NCBI RefSeq assembly: GCF_016908525.1
Contig: NZ_JAFBEB010000006.1
Coordinates: 62,001 to 126,000, forward strand
From: Brevibacillus fulvus
GTDB taxonomy: Bacteria; Bacillota; Bacilli; Brevibacillales; Brevibacillaceae
Direction of reading: 5' to 3'
DNA: 64,000 bases
In this document: piece after piece, positions 54,292-63,832 of the stretch
Position numbering within the stretch: position 1 is the stretch's first letter
Layout: each line of letters begins with the position of its first letter
Notes under the pieces: generated by a model
Database searches by the model: none
Told to the model about the DNA's origin: nothing
Seen by the model: the letters and a program-made list of their open reading frames with translations, nothing else
Made by a program: the position numbers and the translations under genes

Positions 54292-56895
54292 TTATCCTTT
54301 CTGTTCTCTCAGCTTTTTTTTCCAGTCATTCAGCTTGATCAACGCATCCATCGGCGTCATCAGATTTAAATCCAGCTCTTTTAATTCGGCCAAGAGCGAA
54401 TCGGCAAAGGATGGTTCCGATGGTGACGGCAAAGCTTCAGCCACTGGTTCCGCCTGGCGAACCGGCGGCGCTGTCCAAACGGTGTCAAAGCTGATCTGTT
54501 CCACGAGCGGTTTCCGCTGCTCGGCATCGCCTTCGAGCGCACGCAAAATGTCCCGGGCCCGCTCAATGACCTGTGCAGGCATCTCGGCCAATTCGGCGAC
54601 ATGAATCCCGTAGCTTTTATCCGCCCGACCGGGATCGATTTTATGCAGGAACAGCAGGCGGCCCTCTCTTTCTTCACAACGGGCGTTCACATTGACGATT
54701 CCGGCAATCTGCTGTTCCAAATCGGTCAATTCGTGATAGTGCGTGGAAAAAAGCGTTTTTGCCCCGATTTTTTCACGGATATATTCGATAACGGCCTGTG
54801 CCAATGCCATACCATCGTACGTCGACGTGCCCCGGCCGATTTCATCCAGCAAAATTAGGCTTTGCGCGGTCGCTTTTTGCAGGGCGTGTTTCGTTTCAAG
54901 CATTTCCACCATAAACGTACTGTGTCCGCCAACCAGATCATCGGCCGCTCCGATGCGCGTGAAAATCTGGTCGACGAGCGAAATCCGCGCTTCGCGGGCC
55001 GGGACAAAACAGCCGATTTGCGCCATGATCGTGAGCAAGGCTACCTGTCTCATGTAAGTGCTCTTCCCGGCCATATTCGGTCCGGTGATCAGCAAGATTT
55101 GCCGCGACTGTTGATCCATCTCCACATCATTGGCCACATATTTATCCCGGTCAAGCACTGCTTCGACAACGGGATGCCGCCCGTCGCGGATAATGCATTC
55201 TCCGCTGGTCACCAGCTGCGGACGAACATAGCCGCGCTCATCGCTGACCGTCGCAAATGCCTGCAGAACGTCAACGGCCGCCACTTGTTCGGCCAAACTT
55301 TGCAAGCGGGAAATATGCTGAGCCACTTCGCTGCGGATTTTGCTGAACAATTGGTATTCCAGCTCGACCATTCGCTCTTCCGCTTCCAGGATCAAGGCTT
55401 CTTTTTCTTTTAATTCCGGTGTAATGAAGCGCTCGGCGTTGGCCAGCGTCTGCTTTCGCTCATAACGTCCTTGTGGCACGGCGGACAAATTGGCCCGGGA
55501 TATTTCAATGTAGTAACCGAACACTTTGTTATACCCAACCTTGAGCGAGCGAATTCCCGTCGCTTCCCGCTCCGCCTGTTCCAGCTGGGCAATCCATGTT
55601 TTTCCTTCCCGGCTGGCCGTCCGCAGCTTGTCCAAGTATTCATCATAGCCAGGCCGGATCAAGCCGCCCTCCCGCACCGAAATCGGCGGATCTTCAACAA
55701 GCGCTCCTTTGAGAAAGACGGCAATATCTTCGCACTCATCCATTTGTTCCGCCAATTTTGCCAAAATGGCGGAACCGGATGCCAACAATCTTTGTTTCAA
55801 CTGCGGAACCATCTCCAGGGAGAGCCGCAACTGCGTCAAATCGCGGGCGTTTGCATTGCCGTAGGATACCCGGCCCGCCAACCGTTCCAGGTCATAAACC
55901 TCGTGCAGGCAACTCCGCAGCTCGCTGCGCAGGATCAGGTCAGCCTTTAAATGTTCGACCGCATCCAGCCGTTGTTCCAGTTCACGCTGATTGAGCAAGG
56001 GGCGTTCGATCCAGCGGCGCAGCAAACGGCCGCCCATCGCCGTCTCTGTCCGATCCAGCAGCCAGAGCAAAGAGCCCTTTTTGCTCTTGTCGCGAATCGT
56101 TTCGGTCAGTTCCAGATTGCGTCGGCTGAACGGATCCAATTGCAAATATTGTTTTGCATCATACGGTTTTAACAGGCGGAGATGCGCGAGACTGCGCATC
56201 TGCGTCGTTCCGATGTAGTGCAATAAAGCATTGACAGCCGCCCGCATCGCAGCGTTCAGTTCCGTCGCCTGCTCCCCATACTGCCGGTCAACAGCCGATG
56301 GATCGACCGCTTCAAGCTGCACATATGTAGTCGGGACTCCCGTCGCTTCCTGCGAAAAATCGATGCCGGACAAAATCAATTCCTTCGGCCGGTAATGCAG
56401 AGCTTCATCCACAATCGCTGCCGTCTGCCCCCACAATGCTGTCACATACATTTCGCCGGTGCTGAGATCGCAAGCGGCCAAACCGGCCGTTCCTTCCATT
56501 TCCGCGACTGCCACCATATAATTGTTTTCCTTGTCACTCAGCCATTTGCCTTCCATCATCGTGCCCGGGGTGATCACCCGAGTCACTTCCCGCCGAACGA
56601 CGCCTTTGGCTGCCTTCGGATCTTCTACCTGTTCGCAAACCGCCACTTTATAGCCTTTTTTTAACAATTCCGCGATATAATTGTCGGCCGAATGATGCGG
56701 GACGCCGCACATTGGAATGCGTTCATCCCCTCCGCCTTCGCGTCCGGTCAAGGTAATTTCCAGTTCACGGGATGCTTTGATCGCATCCTCAAAAAACAGT
56801 TCATAAAAATCGCCCAAGCGAAAAAACAAGAAAGTATCCGGATAATCGCGCTTGATCGCCAGATACTGTTGGATCATAGGGGTATATTGAGTCAT
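54292..56895 (-). CDS. mutS: DNA mismatch repair protein MutS
   Basis: 867 residues. The N-terminal mismatch-binding motif is FLFFRLGDFYELFFEDA (Phe-x-Glu in FYE). The lever and clamp domains follow, then the ATPase with Walker A TGPNMAGKSTYMRQ, Walker B LILLDEIGRGTST and STHYHELTDLE. The C-terminus (LNDWKKKLREQKG) is a short tetramerisation-type tail. It initiates mismatch repair with MutL, encoded next. Confidence 0.97.
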   Translation of the reverse strand: MTQYTPMIQQYLAIKRDYPDTFLFFRLGDFYELFFEDAIKASRELEITLTGREGGGDERIPMCGVPHHSADNYIAELLKKGYKVAVCEQVEDPKAAKGVVRREVTRVITPGTMMEGKWLSDKENNYMVAVAEMEGTAGLAACDLSTGEMYVTALWGQTAAIVDEALHYRPKELILSGIDFSQEATGVPTTYVQLEAVDPSAVDRQYGEQATELNAAMRAAVNALLHYIGTTQMRSLAHLRLLKPYDAKQYLQLDPFSRRNLELTETIRDKSKKGSLLWLLDRTETAMGGRLLRRWIERPLLNQRELEQRLDAVEHLKADLILRSELRSCLHEVYDLERLAGRVSYGNANARDLTQLRLSLEMVPQLKQRLLASGSAILAKLAEQMDECEDIAVFLKGALVEDPPISVREGGLIRPGYDEYLDKLRTASREGKTWIAQLEQAEREATGIRSLKVGYNKVFGYYIEISRANLSAVPQGRYERKQTLANAERFITPELKEKEALILEAEERMVELEYQLFSKIRSEVAQHISRLQSLAEQVAAVDVLQAFATVSDERGYVRPQLVTSGECIIRDGRHPVVEAVLDRDKYVANDVEMDQQSRQILLITGPNMAGKSTYMRQVALLTIMAQIGCFVPAREARISLVDQIFTRIGAADDLVGGHSTFMVEMLETKHALQKATAQSLILLDEIGRGTSTYDGMALAQAVIEYIREKIGAKTLFSTHYHELTDLEQQIAGIVNVNARCEEREGRLLFLHKIDPGRADKSYGIHVAELAEMPAQVIERARDILRALEGDAEQRKPLVEQISFDTVWTAPPVRQAEPVAEALPSPSEPSFADSLLAELKELDLNLMTPMDALIKLNDWKKKLREQKG

Positions 56896-56954
56896 GTTAC
56901 AACGTCTCCTAGTTCGCCAATTCTTTGTCCATTATAGCACGGATCGCATGGAAG

Positions 56955-56988
56955 TGGGGGAATGCGACACTCTCTCCACATTCCCCCA
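56955..56988. repeat. Perfect inverted repeat upstream of mutS
   Basis: TGGGGGAATG pairs perfectly with CATTCCCCCA across a 14-nt loop. It lies between the amidoligase stop and mutS. No T run follows on either strand, so it is not a canonical terminator. Confidence 0.6.
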
Positions 56989-56997
56989 ACCGAATCT

Positions 56998-58242
56998 TCA
57001 CAGTCCCCAATGGGGGCGGAAATCCCGTTCCACCGGCCAGACTTCGCCCGACAAAAGATAGTCGAAATAGCGGTTTAGAACGGATGCATACCGAGCGTAA
57101 TCAGGAAGCTGTTTCAGCGCCGCCCACAGTTGCAAGACGAGCGGACGCAGCATTTCCTTTCGTCCCCGGTAATAAGCGATCAGCAGCCTGCCTTGCAAAC
57201 GAACGGCCGGCAAACTTCGCCAATGGGTGGCTACGAGCTTGGCCAGGCTCAGCACCCCGCTCGTAATCAGCGGCGAGACGAGCCAGCTTGGCAAAGTGCG
57301 GTACTCGAATCCGCCGTAATCCTTTTCCCGCACGTCGCCGAGAAAGCCATAACGCGGTCTGCGCCTGCGGCATCCTTCATCTTCTGCCAGCACGAGCGGC
57401 ACAGCCAAGTACGCATCCAATTGGCGGAGCAGCCCGAAATGCAGCGGAATCCCGCTGAAATGAATATGACCGCCTGTCGGGTAACCGGCAAACGGCATTC
57501 CGCCTGCCAACCATTCTACCTCTCGCTTGTCGATCCTCGCCGCGGCCAACTGCAATGCCTCCTCGATGCGGCTCGTCAACTCTGCCGGATCAGGACTGGG
57601 GTCTGGTCTGATCTCAACCAACGGCCATTGGTTTAACGCCAATTCCTCCCGATAGCGGGTCGAATCACAGCCAACCTTCCCCCGTTTGCCAAAATAATCC
57701 GAGGCGAGTGCCATCTCTCCCGAACGCTGCCGCAGAGCGAATTCCGGATCGGCTCCCAACACGATTTCTGCCTGCCGACTGGCTTCCAGCCGGGCTCGCA
57801 GCTCCTCCCGCGCTTCCCGAATAAAATCGCGCTGTTCCTGCTCCGGATCGAACGCCTGTACCTGCAATACTTTGACCCGATGAATCGAAAAGGCAGCCAG
57901 CACCACCCGGCCGCTGTTCAGTCCCAACCCGTAGAGGGAGCGTACCGCCAAATGTTTGACCAGGCGGTGCTCGGGATTGTCGGCCTCGCTGGTTATCGGC
58001 CTGAAAGTGCGGTCAGCCAACGGATGCTGCAGCCAATCGCCGCGCTCTTCCGCCTGTTCCATGCGCAGCAGTTGCGCTTGATCTAACCAGCATTGGTACA
58101 ACCGCAACTGTCCGGCCAACATTTGTTGATCTTTAGCCGACAAGACAGGGATGCCCTGCAGCCTCAGCCACTGCAGGGTCTGGTCAGTCTGCCGCCAAGC
58201 CGTCGTTTTCGTTGCTTTGATAAAGGGAGAGTGAACCGTCAT
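56998..58242 (-). CDS. PhiEco32-type amidoligase (COOH.NH2 ligase type 2) domain protein
   Basis: 414 residues. The C-terminal two thirds match the ATP-grasp-like COOH.NH2 ligase type 2 family: GADPEFALRQRSGEM, the YFGKRGKVGCDSTRY region, PLVEIRPDPSPDP, WLAGGMPFAGYPTGGHIHFSGI (GGHIHFSG) and GFEYRTLPSWLVSP. Such enzymes are predicted to form amide bonds in peptides or proteins. The N-terminal 160 residues are unassigned. ATG 58242 follows AGGGAGG. Lying 113 nt after cotE on the same strand, it may act in spore coat assembly; this is inference. Confidence 0.75.
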   Translation of the reverse strand: MTVHSPFIKATKTTAWRQTDQTLQWLRLQGIPVLSAKDQQMLAGQLRLYQCWLDQAQLLRMEQAEERGDWLQHPLADRTFRPITSEADNPEHRLVKHLAVRSLYGLGLNSGRVVLAAFSIHRVKVLQVQAFDPEQEQRDFIREAREELRARLEASRQAEIVLGADPEFALRQRSGEMALASDYFGKRGKVGCDSTRYREELALNQWPLVEIRPDPSPDPAELTSRIEEALQLAAARIDKREVEWLAGGMPFAGYPTGGHIHFSGIPLHFGLLRQLDAYLAVPLVLAEDEGCRRRRPRYGFLGDVREKDYGGFEYRTLPSWLVSPLITSGVLSLAKLVATHWRSLPAVRLQGRLLIAYYRGRKEMLRPLVLQLWAALKQLPDYARYASVLNRYFDYLLSGEVWPVERDFRPHWGL

Positions 58243-58354
58243 CGTCTGGCCTCCCTGTAACGTTATCGTCATAAGACACTTTGCCCGAAAAAAGCTTGCA
58301 TGACCGAGACGGTATGTGAATAAAGAAGAAAAAGAGGAGATGGAGACTCTCCTC

Positions 58355-58918
58355 TTAATTCAAATCGTTATCCAGCAAATCGGCAGACTCAAAGTCGCCA
58401 AATTCTTCATCACTCTCGAAGTCTTCCACTTCAAACGCAAACTCCTTGTCGTCACAGCTCGAGCAGACGACTACGCAAACTTTTGTTTCCCCAATGACCT
58501 CAACCGCAAACTCGCTTTCTACTTTCACTCTGACTTCACCGCCGCTGGTTAATTCGGCGCGAACGCATTTCGGCTGCTCAATGGCATGCGCGACGATTTC
58601 CAGATCACCACGGCTGTTTTTGTCAAAAAAGGAAAGCGGAACAAAAACCGAGAAGTCCACCGTCTCCCGTTTCACTTCAGTTTGCGTGTTGTTTGCAAAC
58701 GAAAACCACAGGTTTACATCATAGGTACCGGAAACTTCAACGGCGTCTCCGACTTTCTCTGCCTGGAAGTTTGTGTTTATAATCCAGCATCCGAGGATCG
58801 TCGAAGGAGTATGCGACGGTATAATCACATGGGTGGTTTGGGTGAATTTGTGACCTTTACCACAAACAGCTTTCGCGATGAGTTCCCGGCACTGTAGGTC
58901 TTTTTCTGTACCCGACAT
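58355..58918 (-). CDS. cotE: Outer spore coat morphogenetic protein CotE
   Basis: 187 residues matching CotE: CRELIAKAVCGKGHKFTQTTH, then ILGCWIINTNFQAEKVGDAVEVSGTYDVNLWFSF without gaps, and a very acidic C-terminal tail (FEVEDFESDEEFGDFESA). CotE places the outer coat around the forespore. ATG 58918 follows GGAGGAGG. The ricA-cotE-mutS order is conserved in Bacillales. Confidence 0.93.
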   Translation of the reverse strand: MSGTEKDLQCRELIAKAVCGKGHKFTQTTHVIIPSHTPSTILGCWIINTNFQAEKVGDAVEVSGTYDVNLWFSFANNTQTEVKRETVDFSVFVPLSFFDKNSRGDLEIVAHAIEQPKCVRAELTSGGEVRVKVESEFAVEVIGETKVCVVVCSSCDDKEFAFEVEDFESDEEFGDFESADLLDNDLN

Positions 58919-58950
58919 TTCGTTACCTCCTCCATACAACGTTTCTGTAC

Positions 58951-58959
58951 ATTTGTATG
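58951..58959 (-). promoter_or_regulatory. Possible sigma-E -10 element of cotE
   Basis: CATACAAAT on the minus strand matches the sigma-E -10 consensus (CATACANT), about 35 nt before cotE. The matching -35 is not clear. Confidence 0.35.
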
Positions 58960-59017
58960 CAGGGCGTTCGACTAGGGTGCAAAAACCCAGAGGCGGAATT
59001 GGGAAAAACTTCGCAAA

Positions 59018-59062
59018 AGCGAAAGGCTCTGCTTCACGGCAACAAATTGCCGAGCAGAGCCT
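59018..59062 (-). terminator. Terminator of ricA
   Basis: AGGCTCTGCT pairs with AGCAGAGCCT, with inner CGGCAA/TTGCCG pairing, followed on the minus strand by TTTCGCTTTT. Confidence 0.8.
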
Positions 59063-59086
59063 TTGCTTTGGTCCACAGCACGATCC

Positions 59087-59530
59087 TCAGAGGGAGCAGC
59101 AACCATCTCCATCTTTTTTCAGCCCGCCGCCGGTTTCACCTGTCAACGGGTTGCCGCCTGTATCCAGGATGATCCGTTCGGATACGGTGTTGGTGATCAC
59201 ATGTGTCACCATTTGCAGCAAGTCATTCACATCCACTTGCGATTGCTTGAATTCTTCCACCAACGGAATGCTGTCCAGTTCATTCTGCAGTTGATTGTAT
59301 TCGTCTTCCACCTTTTTGGCCAATTCCGGTTTTTGAATGGATTCAAACATCACCAACTGTTTCTGTTTTTGCTTGATTTGGCTGATTAGTTCCTGGACCC
59401 GTTGATTGTGCTTAATTTGTTGTTCGGCCCGTTTGAAAAAATCCACTTCTTTCGTGTTGGCGATCATGTTGGCCAATTCACGGGCTTTGTTGAGAATATC
59501 CTGATCTGTATACAATTTGCTTTGCTCCAT
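59087..59530 (-). CDS. ricA: RicA (YmcA), YlbF/YmcA family
   Basis: A 147-residue helical protein with the YlbF/YmcA pattern DILNKARELANMIANTKEVDFFKRAEQQI and the RicA tail VSERIILDTGGNPLTGETGG followed by GCC. In B. subtilis RicA with RicF and RicT forms an iron-sulfur-bearing complex that promotes RNase Y processing, sporulation and competence. The C-terminal cysteines fit cluster binding. It lies 3 nt after miaB. Confidence 0.92.
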   Translation of the reverse strand: MEQSKLYTDQDILNKARELANMIANTKEVDFFKRAEQQIKHNQRVQELISQIKQKQKQLVMFESIQKPELAKKVEDEYNQLQNELDSIPLVEEFKQSQVDVNDLLQMVTHVITNTVSERIILDTGGNPLTGETGGGLKKDGDGCCSL

Positions 59531-59533
59531 TGT

Positions 59534-61045
59534 TTACACCTCGACTTTGGTTACGATTTCACCCCAGAGTGTCCATGTTTTCGCATCGGTAATGCGCACA
59601 TCGACCAGTTGCCCGATCAGAGAGTGGTCAGCTTTGACGTGTACGAGCTTGCCAGTGCGTGTACGGCCCGCCAACACTTCCGGATTGGTTTTGCTTTCTC
59701 CTTCAAACAGCACTTCCACCGTTTGTCCTTGCATCGCCAGATTTTTCTCCCGGCTCCAACGATTGGTCACTTCCATTAAGCGGTGCAAACGGTCTTTCTT
59801 CACTTCTTCCGGTACGGAATCAGCCATCTCCGCAGCCGGAGTGCCCGCACGCGGCGAATACATGAAAGTATAAGCGGAATCATACCCGACTTCCTCGACG
59901 AGCGAGAGCGTTTCCTGGAATTGTTCTTCCGTCTCTCCAGGGAACCCGACGATAATATCGGTCGTCAACGCGGCGTTTGGAATCGCAGCCTTGATTTTGC
60001 GAACCAATTCCAGATATTGTTCACGGGTATATTTGCGCGCCATTCTCTTCAGCACTTCGCTGCTGCCGGACTGGACAGGCAAATGGATTTGTTCCACCAG
60101 ATTGCCGCCTTTGGCCAGCACTTCGATCAAATGGTCGTCAAAATCGCGAGGATGGCTGGTGGTGAAGCGAATGCGCGGAATGTCGATTTTGCGCAATTCA
60201 TCCATCAAATCGCCAAGACCATATTTGATATCGGTCAGGTCTTTGCCGTAAGCGTTCACGTTTTGCCCGAGCAGCATAATTTCCTTATAACCTTGGCGAG
60301 CCAGATCGCGCACTTCTGCAATCACATCTTCCGGACGGCGGCTGCGTTCTTTTCCGCGCGTATAAGGGACGATGCAGTAGGTGCAAAACTTGTCGCAACC
60401 GTACATAATGTTCACCCATGCCTTAATGTTGCCTTCGCGCATTTTGGGCATGTTTTCAATGATGTCCCCTTCTTTGGACCATACTTCAATCACCATTTCT
60501 TTGCTGAACATTGCGTCGCGCAACAGCACAGGCAAGCGGTGAATGTTGTGGGTACCAAAAATCAGGTCTACTTGGTGGTAGCTCGACAATATCTTATTAA
60601 CAACCTTCTCTTCTTGAGACATGCAGCCGCACACACCCAAGATCAGATTCGGGTTGTTATTTTTCAGATGTTTCATATGACCCAATTCGCCAAACACCTT
60701 GTCTTCGGCGTTTTCGCGAATGGCGCACGTGTTGAACAGGATTACATCTGCTTGCAGTTCATCTTCCGTTGCGGTATAGCCCATCTGTTCCAAAATACCG
60801 GCCATTGTTTCCGAATCATGTTCGTTCATTTGGCAGCCATACGTGCGAATCAGGTAATGCCGGCCTTTGCCGATCTCCTTCATATCGTCAGGTATCGAAA
60901 AATCGTACAATACTTTGACATCTTCCTTGCCCCGTTTTTTTGCTTCCTTTAAGCTGGGCGGCTGAAAATATTTGGCAAAATCAGCCGTTGTTTTCGGGGA
61001 CTTGACGGATTTTAAGTCCGGTGTCGCCTCGTGTTTTGTCGTCAT
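59534..61045 (-). CDS. miaB: tRNA-2-methylthio-N6-dimethylallyladenosine synthase MiaB
   Basis: A 503-residue radical-SAM methylthiotransferase. N-terminal UPF0004 cluster cysteines are in [27 protein letters not shown] and GVCGCMSQ. The radical SAM motif CxxxCxxC is in [17 protein letters not shown], and a C-terminal TRAM domain ([18 protein letters not shown] to VTKVEV) binds tRNA. It acts on A37 after MiaA. The N-terminal extension of about 65 residues is typical of Bacillales. Confidence 0.97.
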   Translation of the reverse strand: MTTKHEATPDLKSVKSPKTTADFAKYFQPPSLKEAKKRGKEDVKVLYDFSIPDDMKEIGKGRHYLIRTYGCQMNEHDSETMAGILEQMGYTATEDELQADVILFNTCAIRENAEDKVFGELGHMKHLKNNNPNLILGVCGCMSQEEKVVNKILSSYHQVDLIFGTHNIHRLPVLLRDAMFSKEMVIEVWSKEGDIIENMPKMREGNIKAWVNIMYGCDKFCTYCIVPYTRGKERSRRPEDVIAEVRDLARQGYKEIMLLGQNVNAYGKDLTDIKYGLGDLMDELRKIDIPRIRFTTSHPRDFDDHLIEVLAKGGNLVEQIHLPVQSGSSEVLKRMARKYTREQYLELVRKIKAAIPNAALTTDIIVGFPGETEEQFQETLSLVEEVGYDSAYTFMYSPRAGTPAAEMADSVPEEVKKDRLHRLMEVTNRWSREKNLAMQGQTVEVLFEGESKTNPEVLAGRTRTGKLVHVKADHSLIGQLVDVRITDAKTWTLWGEIVTKVEV

Positions 61046-61309
61046 GTATCGTTCACCTCAAGAAGTTTCATTTTTAAGCTATTACAAAAAAATATTATAA
61101 CATAGAGCCTATTCATTTACCGAAGAAAAACACAAATTTCCAGTGAAAGTTTTGCATTCTGTGACAAATGGCTCACCAATGCTCGCTGCTTTATATGTCT
61201 TTTCATCTATTTTTAAGAAATGACCGCGATTGTTGCAACCTTCCGGGAGGATACACCGTCATAGTGTAAGGAAAACAAAAAAAGCAAAATTAGGAACAGG
61301 AGGTAATTT

Positions 61310-62539
61310 ATGAGGAAACTGATTCCCATCTTGCTGGCCATTTGTTTAATCTTCACCGCGCTTCCGTTTGCGCAGGCGGCTCCCCGCTTTTCAGATGTGC
61401 CCACCAATTTCTGGGCGTATAAAGAAATCAGTTATATGGCTCAGAAAGGGATTATTGAAGGTTATAATGGAAAGTTCCGGCCGAACAGCCAAATTACCCG
61501 GGCAGAATTTGCCAAGATTATGGTGGCGGCTGCCGAGCTCGATATTTCCCGCAATCTGGCGCAAACGTTCCAGGATGTGCCGCGGAGCCACTGGGCCTTC
61601 CCGTATGTAGAATCGGCAAAGCCTTACCTGACCGGTTACAAATCGGGCTCCCGATACACCTACAAACCAAATGACGAGGCCGTCCGTGAAGATATTGCCG
61701 TAGCGCTGGTCAGACTGTTGGGTTACGACCGTACCAAGAAAGCCGATCTCGATGATCTGGACGATTTCAAAGACCGTTCCAAAATTTCCGATAATCTGCG
61801 CTCCTACATTGCCATCGCCGTCGATCAGGATTTGATCAAAGGTTACAACGGATATTTCCGTCCGCAAGACCCGATTACTCGCGCTGAGGCTGCTTCCTTG
61901 TTGTATCGTGCGATTTTGGAGCGCGATGATGACGATGATGACAAGAACGATAATGGCGAAAAAGTCGTTTTCCCGTCTCCGAAGCCGGCCGCTCTGTCGA
62001 TCAGCGACAATTTCTCTGACAATCAGTTAAGCAAGTGGGATCGCGATGCGGCGAATGCCCGTTGGCAAGTCATCAATGGGCGCGTTACCGCTTTCTCCGC
62101 AGATGACGATGCCGAACATTTCTTCTTGCCGCTCGATTATGACCAGAGCGATAAGCCCGAAAATTATCAGCTGCAGGTGGATCTCATCGCGCAAGGCACC
62201 AATGGACTGGGCGGACTGTATTTTAACGGCGATGGCGACGACGCCACAGTCGTATTCCTGACGAAAGACAAAATCAATGTCGGCAAAGTCACCGATTCGG
62301 ACAAAGATGACGTAAAAATCATCGCCACCCATTCCTATCAGCTGCGCAGCAGCAATCAGATCCGCATCGAAGTGCGCGACGATGACTTTAAAGTGTATGT
62401 GAATGGCGTGTTCGTTTTGGAACAAAAAAATCAGGATTTGGATGAGGATGAACTCGGTCTCTATCTGCAAAGAGAAGCGATCGAACACCTCCCGCAACGA
62501 ATCACCTATTTCGACAACTTTACCTTTAAAGAATTGTAA
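61310..62539 (+). CDS. Secreted S-layer-homology protein with LamG/DUF1080-like domain
   Basis: A 409-residue secreted protein. The signal peptide ends PFAQA. Three SLH repeats follow (about 26-75, 85-140 degenerate, 150-205), two carrying ITRAE, which attach to pyruvylated secondary cell-wall polymer. An acidic linker (ERDDDDDDKNDNGE) leads to a C-terminal beta-sandwich (DNFSDNQLSKWDRDA to YFDNFTF) resembling laminin-G/DUF1080 carbohydrate-binding folds. It is not large enough to be the main S-layer protein. ATG 61310 follows ACAGGAGGT. Confidence 0.85.
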   Translation: MRKLIPILLAICLIFTALPFAQAAPRFSDVPTNFWAYKEISYMAQKGIIEGYNGKFRPNSQITRAEFAKIMVAAAELDISRNLAQTFQDVPRSHWAFPYVESAKPYLTGYKSGSRYTYKPNDEAVREDIAVALVRLLGYDRTKKADLDDLDDFKDRSKISDNLRSYIAIAVDQDLIKGYNGYFRPQDPITRAEAASLLYRAILERDDDDDDKNDNGEKVVFPSPKPAALSISDNFSDNQLSKWDRDAANARWQVINGRVTAFSADDDAEHFFLPLDYDQSDKPENYQLQVDLIAQGTNGLGGLYFNGDGDDATVVFLTKDKINVGKVTDSDKDDVKIIATHSYQLRSSNQIRIEVRDDDFKVYVNGVFVLEQKNQDLDEDELGLYLQREAIEHLPQRITYFDNFTFKEL

Positions 62540-62548
62540 TCAGCAGCA

Positions 62549-62585
62549 AACGACCGTTCCTTCGCCGGGACGGTCGTTGTTTGCT
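62549..62585 (+). terminator. Terminator of the SLH gene
   Basis: AACGACCGT pairs with ACGGTCGTT around a 12-nt loop, then GTTTGCTT. Confidence 0.75.
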
Positions 62586-62708
62586 TGCGGGAAAGCGGCT
62601 GTCCAAATCAATGTTCCTCCACTCTGGCGCGTTCATTCCTCGTGGAAAATCGTATCCGCCAAATGATATAATAAAAACCGATTGTCGTCAGAAGGAAGGA
62701 GCATCGTT

Positions 62709-63554
62709 ATGTCATTTGCTCAGCCATTGAAATTCCGCTGGATGGATTCGGGGACTCACACTTCCAGCCCCATGGTGCCGCTCGCTTTTGATGAAGCGTT
62801 CGCCAATCAGATGGGGTTGCCTCACGCCTGTCCGCTGATTCATCTGTGGATTTATGATAAAGCGTTTTTTTTAGGGCGACGCGACGCAAAATTGCCGAAA
62901 TTGGCAGAAGCTCTGCGCTATTATGCCAAACTCGGCTATGGCGCGGTGCTGCGTTCATCCGGGGGCGCTTGTGTTCCGCTGGACAGCGGTGTACTGAACC
63001 TTGCCATTCACTTGCCGGATACAACGATCGCCATCGATCATTTTTTTCAACTCGTTCAACAGATGCTGACGATCGGACTCGCCGATTTTGGCGATATACG
63101 GTTTGGAGAGGTAACCGGCTCCTATTGTGCGGGCGAATATGATTTTTCGATAAACGGCAAAAAAATTGGCGGCATGGCGCAACGCCGGACGCGGCACGGC
63201 TCAATTCTGCAGCTGTGCATCAATGTCACGGATCAGCCGCGGGGACCGCTGATGGAACAATTTTACCAGTTCGCCGGTTTGGCTGAAATGGACAAAAACA
63301 AGCCGATTCCCGCGATCGATGGTTCGACCGCCGGGAGTTTGCAAGAAACTTCCCCGCTTCCCTTTTCCGTCGAGGAAGTAAAAGCCCGCTTGTTTCGCTC
63401 CCTGCAACACGCGTGGCCGATTGAGCAAGTTCCTTTTTCCCTTCCTCTTCAGGCGTTTGAGCAAGCGCGGGCGCATCTCCAGGAACGTCTGGGATTGTTC
63501 GCTTTTCAGGCGGATGAAATGACGGGAGCGGACTGGTCACTCGCTTTGCGATAA
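62709..63554 (+). CDS. lipL: Octanoyl-GcvH:protein N-octanoyltransferase, LipL-like
   Basis: A 281-residue protein of the biotin/lipoate ligase fold. Key blocks: LAFDEAFANQMG, LIHLWIYDKAFFLGRRD, LRSSGGACVPLDSGVLNLAI and the catalytic region VTGSYCAGEYDFSINGKKIGGMAQRR, where Cys and the following lysine fit LipL better than LipM. LipL moves octanoyl groups from GcvH to E2 subunits such as PdhC in this window. ATG 62709 follows GGAAGGAG. Confidence 0.85.
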   Translation: MSFAQPLKFRWMDSGTHTSSPMVPLAFDEAFANQMGLPHACPLIHLWIYDKAFFLGRRDAKLPKLAEALRYYAKLGYGAVLRSSGGACVPLDSGVLNLAIHLPDTTIAIDHFFQLVQQMLTIGLADFGDIRFGEVTGSYCAGEYDFSINGKKIGGMAQRRTRHGSILQLCINVTDQPRGPLMEQFYQFAGLAEMDKNKPIPAIDGSTAGSLQETSPLPFSVEEVKARLFRSLQHAWPIEQVPFSLPLQAFEQARAHLQERLGLFAFQADEMTGADWSLALR

Positions 63555-63604
63555 CTTGTCACACCGCAGTCTCTGTACCTGTTTCCTACAAAAACCTAAT
63601 GTAA

Positions 63605-63620
63605 TTAAACTTGAGTTTAA
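63605..63620. repeat. 16-bp AT-rich palindrome downstream of lipL
   Basis: TTAAACT and AGTTTAA flank TG as a perfect palindrome, followed by ACTATATAT. It lies between the lipL stop and its terminator and may be an operator-like site or chance. Confidence 0.4.
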
Positions 63621-63663
63621 GCATACTATATATAAGGGACATTTGTTCCACACCTCGATTACT

Positions 63664-63691
63664 TGCCCGGCTTAACCGCCGGGCATTTTTT
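63664..63691 (+). terminator. Terminator downstream of lipL
   Basis: TGCCCGGC pairs with GCCGGGCA around a 6-nt loop, followed by six T. Confidence 0.85.
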
Positions 63692-63769
63692 CATTCCCGT
63701 GCAAACAAGCCGGAACGAGATGAGCGTAATACTGCTTTGGGCGGAACAAAAGCCGCTCGCCGCTGCCAG

Positions 63770-63806
63770 ACAGAAAAACGCCTCCATCGTTTCGACAGAA
63801 GCGTTC
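63770..63806 (-). terminator. Terminator of ilvA
   Basis: On the minus strand AACGCTTCT pairs with GGAGGCGTT (two wobbles), followed by a T run. Confidence 0.75.
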
Positions 63807-63832
63807 CAGCAATCTTTTTCAACAGATCATCC

